From contig OY747710.1 in assembly GCA_963556495.2 (NCBI GenBank), forward strand, positions 21,273,500 to 21,337,499: 64,000 nt of DNA, given 5' to 3'. Of the stretch, positions 10,337 through 22,437 are shown piece after piece. The stretch is from Valencia hispanica. Taxonomy: Eukaryota > Chordata > Actinopteri > Cyprinodontiformes > Valenciidae. Position 1 is the stretch's first letter. Each line of letters opens with the position of its first letter. The position numbers and the translations under genes are program-made. The notes beneath the pieces were generated by a model that had not been told where the DNA came from, did no database searches, and saw nothing but the letters and a program-made list of their open reading frames with translations.

Positions 10337-11561
10337 CAGATTTGTCAGTTCTTGCTGTGAGATGTTACCCCACTCTTCCACAAAGGCACTTGCAAGTTCC
10401 TGGACATTTCTGGGGGGAATGGCCCTAGCCCTCACCCTGCGATCCAACAGGTCCCAGACGTGCTCAATGGGATTGAGATCCGGGCTCTTCGCTGGCCATG
10501 GCAGAACACTGACATTGCTGTCATGCAGAAACTCACGCACAGAACGAGCAGTATGGCTGGTGGCATTGTCCTGCTGGAGGATCATGTCCGGATGAGCATG
10601 AATAAAGGGTACCACATGAGGGAGGAGGATGTCTTCCCTGCACCGCAAGGCATTGAGATTGCCTGCATTGACAACAAGCTCAGTCCGATGGTGATGTGAT
10701 ATACCGCCCCAAACCATGACGGACCCCCCACCTCCAAATCGATCCCGCTCCAGGCTACAGGCCTCGGTGTAACGCTCATTCCTTCGACGATAAACACAAA
10801 TCCGTCCATCACCCCTGGTGAGACAAAACCGTGACTCATCAGTGAAGAGCACTTTTTGCCACTCCTGTCTGGTCCAGCGAAGGTGGGTTTGTGCCCATAG
10901 GCGGCGTTGTTGCTGGTGATGTCTGGTAAGGACCTGCCTTACAACAGGCCTACAAGCCCTCAGTCCAGCCTCTCTCAGCCTATTGCGGACAGTCTGAGCA
11001 CTGATGGAGGGATTGTGTGTTCCTGGTGTGACTTGGGCAGTTGTTGTGGCCATCCTGTACCTGTCACGCAGGTGTGATATTTGGATGTACCGATCCTGTG
11101 CAGGTGTTGTTCTTCCACTGCGAGGATGATCAGCTGTCCTTCCTGTCTCCCTGTAGCGCTGTCTTAGGTGTCTCACAGTGCGGACATGGCATTTTATTGC
11201 CCTAGCCACATCAGCAGTCCTTATGCCTCCCTGCAGCATGCCTGATGCACGTTCACGCAGATGAGCAAGGACCCTGGGCATCTTTCTTTGGGTGTTTTTC
11301 ACAGTCTGTAGACAAGTCTCTTTAGTGTCCTGCGTTTTTAGAACTGTGACCTTTAATGCCTACTTTCTGTAAGCTGTTGAGGTCTTAACGACCATTTCAC
11401 AGGTGCATGTTAATTAATTGATTATGGTTAATTGAACATGCATGGAAAACATTGTTTAAACCCTTTACAATGAATATCTGTAAAGTTATTTGGATTTTTA
11501 CAACATTATTGTTGAAATACACAGTCCTGAAAAAGGGACGTTTCTTTTTTTGCTGAGTTTA

Positions 11562-14500
11562 TGTAAGGGAGTGCGTCATAAGAGTCACACACTTGATTTT
11601 TGCAACAGAACTTGATGTTTCACAAAATGCATTTGAATCCTTCACGTTTTCACCTACATAACTCATGTTTTTCTATCAGCCAACATACATGCATAAATAC
11701 ATAACAACATAAACAGTGCGACACCCATAGGCATCTTAAAGAAAGGTAAACCTCTGGTACCTTTTGGTCCAGAATTGTTCTAGTCAGTTTCAGATCCTCA
11801 TTGTGAGTTATCACAAACACTTTGGACAAGACAACTGAGCTGTGAGCAATCTTGAGCATAGTGTCCTCAGCAAAAACTAGTGTGTACTCTCAGGTGGAGT
11901 TTTCCCTTCAGTGCTGAGTGAATTCCTGTGATTACCACAGAGATACATGATGAGGGACTAAACACCAATTAAACATTCTCCCAGTGCTTGCAAAAACTAA
12001 ATGACTGCAAGTTATTTAATCTTAAATTTAGCTCATTTCATTCAACTTATTTTCCAGGCTCCACCTTTTACAGCTTTGCTGTAAAACCATATTTGCACTC
12101 GCTAAAAAGGCTAATTATAGCAAGGACACTGTGACAGGCTAGTGAGAGTGACTTTAGAGCATGTGCACAGCATCTAGTATGAAAAGGGAGAGAGGACCAA
12201 CCCAACGTTGTTACCATAGCAACCTTGAATTCCAAAGTTGGGATCAGCAGAGAGCAGAGGGGGAAAAGACGGGCCGACGAGAGACAGAGTGAGGGAAAAG
12301 CAGAGAGAACCGATGGAAATAAGGCAGAAAAGGGGATATTTCTAGTTACAAACAGTTGTTGACTCTGAAATCCACCGGAGACAGACCAGTGCATCAAAGC
12401 TGTGTGAGTAGAATGGTCCACTGCCACTGCAGCCCAGACGCTACCAAAGGCACACAGAAAAAAAATAAATGGACTTTACAACTAGAGGATCTCGCTTATT
12501 GCATGGCCAAGAAAAATATTCCCTTCATCCTTGTTTTTTATAAATAGATCCAGACAAAGAATCTGAAGAAGAAGCACAGAGCATTCTACAAACAATATTT
12601 GGTAGACATAATGCAGTTCAGTCAAGTCTGTTAATATTTAATGATCCAATATGTCACCGTGATCAAAATAGGTTACATTCTGTTTGCATTGTAAGGCCCA
12701 AAGCAAAGCTGCCTCAGAGACAGAAGGAGAGCCGCTGTGTTTTGTGGTTTTTTTTTTGTGTGTATGTGTGTGCAAGCATATCCTCTTCAGTGCATCCAAG
12801 GTTGGTTCTAGTCCAATCTTATTGAATCCCAGTAATGTTTCCCTCAGCTCTCAATGTTAGACAGTTAGCCTCATATCTCTGCGTTCAGGCTCCTTATTAT
12901 GTAAACTGTCAAAGGACACCACTGCAGTGTGGCTTATTTATTATGCATAGAGCACCCATATGTTTAAGCAACGACACAGAAGCTATTATGTCTTTTTTTC
13001 ACCCTACAAACATACTGAATTTTACTGAGGATAAACAAAATGGATTACACTCCAATCACACACATTATAATATTCTCGAGCGTGTGTGTTTATTCAATTA
13101 AAAAATGACCTTAAGGAAACCTACTATGTTATTCCCCAAGGTAAAGCGTCCCCTGTGTAGCAGATCATAATTGTCGTTAAATTATCTGTAAATGCTATTT
13201 CTATTTAATAATTAAGAAAGATGATGATGACAGTAACATTAGTAACCAGACCAGGGGAGCATGATAGAACAACCAGATAAAAGGTAAATGAGTGGATAAG
13301 TGAAAGGTTTCTAGATTCTAGTAAACTTTGTTTACAAGGCAAGAAAAAGGGCCTAATAATGTCATATATAATTAGGGTACTGTGGGTATTTATGATGGGC
13401 AGGAAATATACCGGTTTGATGAAACTATAGAACTTTTCTCACTGGAATTAGACCACTCTATGGTCTTCAAGATCTTCAAGAGCATTTGATTATTGCTGGA
13501 TTGGGAAAATTTGGAACATCTTTTTTTGGTGTGAAGGTTTCTGTCCCTTCACCATCAGTTGCAGTTCTAGAGAGGAAACACCATGAATAATTACATAACA
13601 TTATGAGCAGCACGAGAGAAAGCAAGTTTGTGCTTTTCACTCATCGCTGTCAGTGATCATACAGAGGGTCTGAAGCATGAAAATATTTTCCTGCTCCTCA
13701 TTCTTATGACAGCATGACATGCTTTGCATTTGAACTGAAGCCTAAAATATCTAACACGTTCGTTGGCCACCCATCATCCAGGCTATACGTGCAGTTCAGA
13801 GGTATGCGTTCTTCTTCCAATGCAGCTGGAAGCCCTTGGAAATTTTACGTGCAAGAAGCCTAGGAATAATTTTCCTTTTTTCCCTTTTTGGTGTGAAGAG
13901 GAACGTTTGTTCTTTTTAACTGCTTGGTAACATTCTTTCTTTTTGCCAGAGTCATGGCAGAATGCCTTGTACTTAGTTGCCACAGTGCCAAAAGCTTTAT
14001 AATGATTTTGTTAGAGACCTGCTATCTAGGTGTGGCTGTGGTTAGACTGGCATGAAGCCACTGCGATCATTTCTGTTTCAAAATTCTGGTGACCAGCCAC
14101 ATAAGTACTGGTACAAGGCCATGCAGCCCTCAAGACCCAGATATGCTGGGACCATTATTATTAACCATTACAATCACACTACCGAAGTGTTCTGCATGCT
14201 GGCAGTTTTGAGAACATCCAACTCACTGGACAATTACTGTTAATTAACTGAAGATAAATTAAAATGTTCTTTTGTTGCAATACCTGCAGTGTGTTGACTA
14301 AATTTAAACATTAGCTTATCACCTGTTGGCATTGCTCTTTGTGATTTTTGTTTTTAATCTGGTACTGTCTAAATAAGCTGTTTAACACATTTCCAACAAT
14401 AGGTAATACACAGACTAGGCGTCAATATTTAATGCAAACTTGTATCATATAAATGATACCTATTTCCCCACTGAAAATAATTCTCAAATTTGCATCCACT

Positions 14501-16513
14501 GTCCTGGCTAAATGTAAAAAAAAAGTTTTTATTAGTCCAAAACTGAAAGCTTCCTTTCTTTTAATGAAAGTATAACAAAAAAGTATTTGCTTAAATTATT
14601 TTGCCTTTAACTTGGTATTAAACAACCTGTGCATCTAAAGCCATTTATGTAAGGGCTGGTTCTTTTTGGTGTCCTTTTTGCTAAAAAATAACACTTGATA
14701 TCAAAGTTTTAATACACAAAACACCCAGCCATTGGGGTGCTATTATGTGACCAGTGGGGTTGCTGATTGTTCACACTTTCCTCTCTTCATGAAAAACATG
14801 CAGATGAGATTTCGGTATCCAGCATACCATCTTTACCAGCCACTCTTGCATTAGCTTGGTGTGGAGTGCTATAGACAGTTGCTAATCCATCAATTTTTTA
14901 TTAAACTCAACAGCACCAAGTCCAAATGTCCCCCCTGAAATGTTTGTAAGGCTTTGCCAAGTTTACTGCCAAATAGGTGCAGTAATAAACTATTTAACTG
15001 AATGCCTCTGTTGGTAACATACCTATGTGGTAATATTATTAGTGTACATATTAAACACACCTCAAGATGTTGATTTCAGGTTTTCTAAGAGAAAGTATTG
15101 TCAGTAAGTAGAACTACAATCATAATGATTTTTGGACTTCTGCGCACAACTAGGCCATCATTTTCCCAGAGAAAAGTTTTCCTGAGGCAAATGGAACTCA
15201 GCTTATATTACTTACACATTTAGATTTTGATCTTTTATATGCACTTGCCCTCCTTAATACTAGTGTTAGCATTGTTGCTCCATTTTGCAACCAGGTTCCT
15301 CAAAGTGATGCTTTTTATAGTATGTCTCCACCCAGAGTAGTATAGGCCAACCAGAGGCTTGTTGCAGCAGGACAACAGCAGCACCAAACACCAGCAGCCA
15401 AGCTTGGGAAGGCAGTGGCCGCAGAGCCCATTACAAAACCAGGCGCTCACCTGTCAGAAAACCTCAGATATAATCACATCTACCTGCATGACTCATTCCC
15501 AGCATGACAGAATACCTTTGTTTTTGTAGAATATAGGCCCACCCAATTTGTTGCAGGTTTAATATCACAGCCATAAATCACAGAGCAGATTTGAGTCTTG
15601 TAGCAGCTGCTCCCTTAGCTATTCATTGCATAAATCAACCACCAAACTGCTTGTTGAATAAATGATGACAGCTGTAATAAGTTTTCCACACATGTGGAAG
15701 GCCGTTGTCTTGTGTGAGAATCAGCATAACAAAGTGCCATCACACTGACTAAATACGAGCAAAGTTGAAGAAACGGGTTTTGTGTTGAAGTATTAAAAGT
15801 CACATTAACAGCTGGTGAAAATGGCAAGAGGTTTTACTGATTGCTTGATCGAAAAGAAAAGAATGCACAAGGCCTACTTAAGATTTCTAAAAATACAAGT
15901 AGTGTATTCTATTCTGAGATAGCAGCAGAGGAAGCAATTGCAAAAACACACATAAACATCCAAGACATTCTGAGCAGAAATGACTTGTCTTCTCTTCTCG
16001 CACACCTGAGCCCACTACTGAAATGTGGTATTAATACTTTTGCAACACCTGTATCTATGTCAGCAGAAATGCATATGGGCAGGTGCACAGAACAGGATCC
16101 ACAAGCAAGCAAACCTTTGGCATGCAAGCACACGTACAAGCTTAAACCCCCACAACTGTCAAAATGATAACAATGAAATTCTAAAATAGGTCATTTTTAA
16201 AAGCGGCTTCAAAGAGCAGTGGAGCAGCCATTAAGCCAGAGTGAAAAGTCCGCTAAGGTCCTCAGACTGCATGTAACCCAGCGTTTCCACAGTCTTAGCA
16301 GATCTGCCTGAGAAAGCAGTGGCAGTGACACCTTGGTATAAAAGGTTCTCAAAATAAAGTGTGTCGGAATAACCTGATTTATTTGAATCCATGAACCTCT
16401 GTTTAAAAACAGCAATATTAGCAATCATGCACACAAAGTACACTGACAATTTTCTATCTGTTGTGAAATAGCCCATGGAATGATAGATTTTATATAGACG
16501 GAAGAATTACACT
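11562..16513. other. Non-coding, no gene or element firmly recognised
   Basis: This is about 5 kb of AT-rich DNA. It holds a TG-rich low-complexity tract near 12745-12775 and many short frames without domains. The part around 13740-14240 has the look of an old repeat, with frames broken on both strands, but I could not name a family. Confidence 0.5.
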
Positions 16514-16517
16514 TTAA

Positions 16518-17097
16518 AGGGGGGGTATTATGCTTCTTCCAGGCTCACATTACCCTTATATAGCACACTCCAATTAAATTGTCACCTTAAGTCTTTTAAA
16601 AGTCCGTCATATATAAAAATCCACCTTAAAGAAATTTACTTCCGTATTGGACGCCTTGATTTTCGCCTGTGCCTCTCTAAGACCCTCCTACTCTTTCTAA
16701 CACTCCACCTTCAGTTCGTCACATACCGTGCATCATCGCAACATGCACGGAGTCGGAAAAAAAATCCCACAAAAGACACGCAGCTGCAGCTGGTGTGTTA
16801 TAATTGCTGCACCTGAGACTCAGTGGAGTTGTGTGAGGTGGGGAGGGGCAGTGGAGCTCTGCAGGGGCGAGGCTCTCGGCAGAGTACGTAAGGTCGGAGG
16901 AGGAGATGGGTGGAAAAGGCGGGGATAGGTGGGAGCGGGCGTTTCAGCAACCCCGAGAACTACCAGCAGAGACTCAAAGATTACTCTAACATGAGTGAAT
17001 GGGTCAGAGCAACACTTCAGGCATGTTTTTAATGAGGGAAAGACAGGTTCTCAGGATATTAAGCTTCAGAAAGTCAATTTTGCATAATACCCCCCCT
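16518..17097. mobile_element. MITE with AGGGGGGGTATTATGC ends and TTAA duplication
   Basis: The 580-bp element has near-perfect inverted ends (AGGGGGGGTATTATGC at the left, GCATAATACCCCCCCT at the right) and is flanked by TTAA (16514-16517, 17098-17101). It encodes no transposase; the small frame at 16728 has no domain. A TTAA target is used by piggyBac and Kolobok elements, so this is a non-autonomous member of one of those groups. The interior is richer in G+C than the flanks. Confidence 0.75.
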
Positions 17098-17277
17098 TTA
17101 AACTAATTTTACATCCTCTAGCGCAGTGTTTTCCAATGTGTTTCTGTTATTAAAAAAACACAATAAATTATTTAATTGCAATCAACACAACATTTTAATG
17201 TAAAAAACTAAATAGTAATTGTAAATCTGAAACAAGTGTGTCATGTATGAATGCCTTACAGGTACATACAGACAGTG

Positions 17278-18481
17278 AAAACCCAAAATTCAGTGCTTCA
17301 GAAAATTAGAATATCACATAAGATTAAAAAACAGATATTTTAAACAGAAATGTCAAGCTTTTGAAACTTATGTTTTTTTTCTGTGCTCTCAATACTTGGT
17401 TGGGCCTCCTTTTGCATGAATTACTGCATCACACAGCCTGTGGTTCTGCTGAGGTGTAATGGAAGCCCAGGTGGTGATAGCAGCCTTCATGTCATCTACA
17501 TCGTTGGGTTTGATGTTTCTTATCTTCCTCTTTACAATATATATATTTTCAATGGGATTTAATGTTACTCTGTAATCAAGCCCAACAGTAATACCATTGT
17601 CATTAAACCAGCTTTTAGTACTTTTGGCGGTGCCAGTTCCTGCTGGAAAATGAAGCTAGCATCTCCATAAATGTTGTAAGCAGAAGGAGTCATGAAGTTC
17701 TCTCAAGTCTCCTGGTAGATGGCTGTGTTGACTGTGGACTTCAGAAAACAGCCTGCTAGAACCAACAGAGAGATGGCTCCCAAAATTAACAGTAAATGTA
17801 GAAACTTCTTACTGAACTTTAAGCAATGAGAATTTTGTGCCTCTCCACTTTTCCTCCAGATTCTGTGACTATGATTTCCAAGTGAAATGTAAACCTTACT
17901 TTCTTCTAAAAAGATGACTTTGGACCCCTGAGCAACAGTCCAAGTCTTTTTCTCCTTAGCCCAGGCATGACGCTTCTGAAGTTGTCTCTGGTTCAATAGT
18001 GGCTTGACAAGAAGAATGTGACATTTGTAGCCCATGTGTAGGATTCATCTGGCTCTTGATGGACTGATACTAGCCTCAGCTCGCTCCTAGTGAAGCTTCC
18101 CCAAATACCTGACTGGATTTTGCTTGACAATTCTATTAAGAGTGTGGTTTTCTCTCTTGCTGGTAAAACTTTTCCTACCACACTTTTTCCTTCCCCTAAA
18201 CTGCTTGGATACAGCAATCTGAGAATAACCAGCTTTCTTTAGCAATGACTTTTTGTAGCTTAACCGATTTGTGGAGGTGTTTTCTGGACATCTATCAAGA
18301 GTCCCTGTGATTTTTTGATGTTAAACTGCTTTTTTTGTCATCCAGTTATAATCAAACTTACAGAAATAAAGGCTTAAAGTGTTTCACTCTATGTGTAATG
18401 GATCTATATATTTTTAGTCTCACTTTCTGAAATGAGTGAGAGAGAAAAACTTTTCATGATATTCTTTTTTTTATGCACCCG
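17278..18481 (-). mobile_element. Decayed Tc1-like transposon
   Basis: Antisense Tc1 remnant, same family as the copy at 39325-40775. The left part keeps CAGAAAATTAGAATATCACA, the right part ends near TTTTTTATGCACCCG before TA. Transposase traces on the minus strand include KRHAWAKEKKTWTVAQ, FLEESKVYI and RIWRKSGEAQN, which match the middle of the enzyme up to the first catalytic region (the Asp has become Glu). Stops and frameshifts break the frame, and the outermost left repeat is lost. It is dead. Confidence 0.75.
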
Positions 18482-18483
18482 TA

Positions 18484-20433
18484 TTAAAATAGGCATACAA
18501 TGTCAAAAATATTTTTGATTGATGCATTTTCTTTCTTTTTTTTGGACTAGAAAGAAAACCTTCTATTTTTAGCATCAGCCACTGGATATGGATTACTCTT
18601 TCTTTCAGCCTGACTGTAAAATTAGAATGAAAGCAAATTATGTGGACAATTAAAGATGAATCTCTTGTGTTGTATCTAACATTTTCCATTTTTTGAGGTT
18701 AGTCTTTTAGCATCTTTTATAAAAGGCCTCTCATCAGCAAAAATGTCACACAAAAAATGTCAAAATGCATCTATCTGCATGAACTGCCTGTGCTCTTGTG
18801 CCAAATGCTGTATGTCCCATTCTTGGCTATATGTCACTGGCTACACAAAATCATTCTAAGGGCGACAAAGATCAAGCGGATCACACTGTGGACACCCAAA
18901 AAATATTACAATAGGCATGGCAACTATAAAACGTTAATCATCTTCATTTTATTTAAAGCCTTTGCAGCTACCTGCTGTGCAAAACCCAGATAATTTGATA
19001 AAATAAAAAATAAATACTCAGTCATGAGTCCTAAAAAGGGTCCTAAAAAGGCAGAAAAAAGGGTCCTAAAAGGTGGACTTCAAAACTTATTACAAAATGT
19101 AATATGCATTGTGCAAGAAATATTATGGGGGTTTTAATGCATACAAACTTAAGTGCAAGTGCTTAACTGTTTCAATGTGAGGACGCTCTCTTTAGTTCTC
19201 CAGTATCAGCACTATGGTGTAATTATGCTCCTCACTGAGTAGGCTGTTTTCTTTAATAGCTTTATAAGGTTGTTAACTTTATGAGAATACCCAGAATCCT
19301 GGGAAATATTTGTTGAAAATTAAAATGCTTATTAGACATTGAGGAGTTAGAATTACACTGTAAGTATCTCAGTAATAAAATAAAATAAAAGGTTATCCAC
19401 CCAAGAAAGCTGACACAAATCCATCATGTCATTATCCTATTAATTCCATTAAAAAATAACATTTTGTCCAAAATTTGTTAAAGGATTTTCTAAGTTTCTG
19501 TTTTCCCAAATCTCCAAAGTATTTAATCCATCCAACAACCTAATTCCCCCAAAAATGTTTTTGTTTGACTTTTTCTTTTATTCCAATATAGCGTCATTAG
19601 GTCATTTCAGGGAATCACTGCAGGTAGACTCCCTTGTATTAACTAAAAATATTTCACTGCAAGGAAAATGCATTGCATAGGTCAGTGTGAAGCATGTAGA
19701 ATAGCAAGCTGATAGTGAAGCTGACAATGCTGTGGGTTTCTGAATTTACTCTACCCAAATCTTGGTGCTAAACCAGGACAGACTATCAGGGCAAAGGCAG
19801 GATCAGAGATTCCCAGATCTTTCCATGGCTACCTTTTCTAGCTCACTGCAGAGACTGTGGGGAGCTCCCAGTCCATCTGTGAGGTATCATCTCTCCCAAC
19901 TCTCATAAGCCTGGCTTAAGGCCTTCTCCTGAGGACCTCGATCGGAAGGCCTCCAGAGGGGGTCTTTAGCATCATTTTTCCAAAACACCTCAGCTGGCTT
20001 TTTCCATTGCAGAACTCCACGGATTATTCACAAAACCTTTAGTTTGTGACAAGACTTGTCATGTCTTGGAAACTGGTTTCTATCCAAATTAAAGGTTTAA
20101 GACTGTTTGTATGGGTTTAGACGAATATGTTTGTAACAACAAAAGCTTCCTCTTTTCACAAAAACATAAGCTCGTTAGTTTGAGTCCAGTGTTGTAAACT
20201 TAGTGATTTTGTCATTCTATTTATATTCAGTATTCAGACCCCTTTACTGACCTCTTGTAAAAAACAAAAGGGGACAAATAACAAATCTAGCGAACTTTTC
20301 TGCGTCCTCTTTACAGAACTGCTCATAGTAAGGAAGCACTAATAGTTTATTAAGCTGACGTAAACTGATTAATTTCAAGCTATCCGCTGGCAGAGAAAAC
20401 TCTGGTCACTCTGACACTTTCTAGGATATCTTA
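18484..20433. other. Non-coding, nothing firmly recognised
   Basis: This is AT-rich sequence with a short direct repetition of GGTCCTAAAA units at 19029-19072. I see no coding frame with a domain and no paired inverted ends. Confidence 0.5.
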
Positions 20434-21012
20434 TTAACCTCTTAAGCCCCAGGGTCTCTCCAGGGTCTCTCGAATAGGACATGCCCAACATTAATTTAGT
20501 TTTTCTCTGCAAAAACAAACTCTGTGTAAACAATCTTGGTATCAAAATGAAGCCAATGCTTGTGAGATTTAATCAGAGGTGTAAAAATTACAGCATATGT
20601 TACTGTGCCAGAGTAATTGTAGCTTGAACATAGACAAATTACAAGATTCTTTATTCACGCCTAATTTTTTTCTCATGTTACAGTATATAAACCATTCAAA
20701 ATATGCTCCAGTAGAATATGAACTGCAGATAATCATAAACCAACATGTGTAGATTACCTGTACCAAGATTCATGTTGATGAAGTGAAGTGGAGCAAAGTT
20801 ACAGAGGTCTTAGTGAAAAAGTAGCTAGTTTTTTTAAAGTTTGGCAAAGTTCTGCACATTTCGGCACAATTTGGCACAAACAGTGAAAGTTTCAATTTCT
20901 CAATTCCTGATCTACTGATTGCATTCAAGTTCAATTATATGCCTGAAAACAAAGTGTTTTTTATATTTTTGGGTAAAATATCCAACATATTTATCACCCT
21001 ATTTAAATAACA

Positions 21013-21720
21013 CTATAACACAGAGATAGGCTTGACTCCAACTGAAGAGCATTTATTCAAATTCCAAATACAACAAAATTGTGAAATATACATATGAAAT
21101 GGATAACAAAACTGTTCAAAACCCCCTCCACTTATCAATGCAAATGTTATATGGATGGTAATGTGCTTTGCATGCAGTAACAATATGATCGTAGAGTGGC
21201 CTGATTTTGCACAGGCGACTGTAATCAGGGGTGATTTTTGTTTCTTTTCATTGTCCTCATTCACAAAGCTGAGATGCAATGACCACAAGATTGCCTCAAA
21301 CTGGTTTCTCTGCATAGTGTTACGTGATAATTTAAAATTATGTGGCCACTCACCCAGCAGTCAGGCACAACTCCTGTGTATATAATAATGGATAGGAAAA
21401 CATATAAGTCTGTTACAGTGAGAGGAGTCCAAAGGAACTTTCTGCCAGCCTCTTTCATTTTTGTAGCATTGGTATTGTCGATAATTGTCCAAATTACAGA
21501 TGAACTGAAGAAGAGCTGGAAGAGAGAGAGGGGAGACCATGCTGCTGCTTGGTCAAATGTATGTAGGTCCTGGTGACCTTGTGGGCATGAACCTAAAAGA
21601 CTCAGGAGTGCTGTCCTCCTCACGTCTGTGGCATCTTCACCCACTGGAGTATCAGCAGACCTCTTTGGACAGCTGTTGCCTTAGCTTAGTTGAAGGCCTT
21701 GGAGGTATAGTCTTCATCCT
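21013..21720 (-). pseudogene. piggyBac transposase core fragment, frameshifted and truncated
   Basis: Minus-strand frames show the start of the piggyBac DDE domain: LFFSSSVIWTIIDNTNATKM, then TVTDLYVFLSIIIYTGVV, and in a second frame MQRNQFEAILWSLHLSF with NEDNEKKQK. These correspond to the conserved first part of the transposase (the FF..V..I...TN, the LYVFL.I.IY.G, and the MSRNRFE-type blocks). A frameshift separates the blocks near 21300. A likely splice acceptor lies near 21724. The three catalytic Asp positions are not present, so no active enzyme can come from this copy. Confidence 0.75.
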
Positions 21721-21789
21721 CACTAAAACAAGATAACAGAAAAATAGAGAAATTATAAATATATGCAAACACATCTACATATAAGTGTC

Positions 21790-21790
21790 T

Positions 21791-21821
<31 letters not shown>

Positions 21822-21830
21822 AAAAAATAC

Positions 21831-21873
<43 letters not shown>

Positions 21874-21922
21874 TACATACATACATACATACATACATAC
21901 ATACACACATATATATACACAC
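21790..21922. repeat. Compound microsatellite (AC)n, (AT)n, (CATA)n
   Basis: Runs of AC, then AT, then ACAT tetranucleotides occupy about 130 bases inside the piggyBac element. They open artificial Tyr/Ile/His-rich frames on both strands that are not genes. Confidence 0.95.
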
Positions 21923-22306
21923 CTTTCAGGCAGCTGTGTCTCTCTGTATGACCTTCCAGCAGTCTGCTTGAGCATGGTGAAGCGTTGATGAGTAAGCTAA
22001 GGATGAATGCCGAGGTGACTAAAAGAATATTATTACAGAAAAAGAGTTAGAAAAAAATATACAGAAACCACAAATACAACCCACAAATATTATTACACAC
22101 AACCCACAAATGTTATTACACACATCTACACAAATATCCACACATAAATTCACAATCTTTATACATATACACACACAGGGAAAAAAAGATGTGAACAAAA
22201 TAGTTACAAAAACTGTCTATATACAAACATCTAAGAACACACACACAAAAAAACATCTAGATAAAATGGCTGACAGAGCTATTAGCATTAGCTACTTGGG
22301 ACATAC

Positions 22307-22437
22307 CTCTCTTCCTCCGGTAAAATCTGGTTTTCCTCTTCTGATGACGAGTCCTCAACACAAACCTCCGATGAACTATCATTCCAAATAATCGCCAGGG
22401 CTTCATCAGTGATGATTCTCTTCTCTTGAAGCGCCAT
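22307..22437 (-). pseudogene. piggyBac transposase acidic N-terminal exon
   Basis: The minus-strand ATG at 22437-22435 opens a frame beginning MALQEKRIITDEALAIIW, followed by a Ser/Glu-rich acidic stretch, ending at a GTATGT donor (22306 onwards). An acidic, disordered N-terminus before the core is normal for piggyBac-type transposases. The exon is open, but its downstream partner is broken, so I class it with the defective element. The position near the right inverted repeat fits a 5' exon. Confidence 0.6.

Larger units (their letters stand above)
9404..11302 (-). pseudogene. Tc1 transposase (DD34E), C-terminus split off by nested insertion
   Basis: The minus-strand frame starts at 11302 (MKNTQRKMPRVLAHL) and stays open for 326 codons to 10322. 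Domains in order: a paired-type helix-turn-helix in about the first 120 residues (RTADVARAIKCHVRTVRHL in the first unit), then the DDE core with FTDESRF (first Asp), VMVWGGIS, QQDNATSHTA (second Asp) and SPDLNPIEHVWD (Glu). There are 34 residues between the second Asp and the Glu, the Tc1 DD34E spacing. The last four codons before the stop (GSHL) belong to the nested Harbinger-like element. The true C-terminus, ending in GGHTRY, resumes at 9470 and stops at 9404-9406. Apart from this interruption I see no stop or frameshift. The enzyme cuts and pastes Tc1 DNA at TA sites; this copy would lack its normal end. Confidence 0.9.
8047..11559 (-). mobile_element. Tc1-like transposon carrying two nested insertions
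   Basis: The ends are long inverted repeats: AACTCAGCAAAAAAAGAAAC starts at 8047 and its reverse complement ends at 11559, each flanked by TA (8045-8046, 11560-11561). The span is 3.5 kb because the element, about 1.5 kb without insertions, is interrupted at 8108-9261 (THAP-containing, TTAA-type) and 9473-10336 (Harbinger-like, CAG duplication). Tc1 sequence resumes on both sides of each insertion. The family is widespread in teleosts. It carries one DD34E transposase gene on the minus strand (see 9404-11302). The near-perfect ends and the long open frame argue for a fairly recent insertion. Confidence 0.9.

Noticed and set aside
10362..10839. Plus-strand and alternative minus frames of 77-85 residues
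   Set aside because: Shadows of the Tc1 transposase gene in other frames.
13740..14243. Possible decayed transposase (basic frame at 13783-13983)
   Set aside because: Lys-rich frame but no catalytic motif, no inverted ends and no target duplication that I could pair.
15841..16167. 108-residue frame on the plus strand
   Set aside because: No domain, AT-rich, an equal-sized frame on the other strand, and no supporting splice or promoter signals.
21870..21910. CRISPR-like direct repeats
   Set aside because: These are simple CATA repeats without spacers, in a vertebrate genome.
21775..21988. Tyr/Ile/His-rich frames on both strands
   Set aside because: They are translations of the compound microsatellite at 21790-21922.
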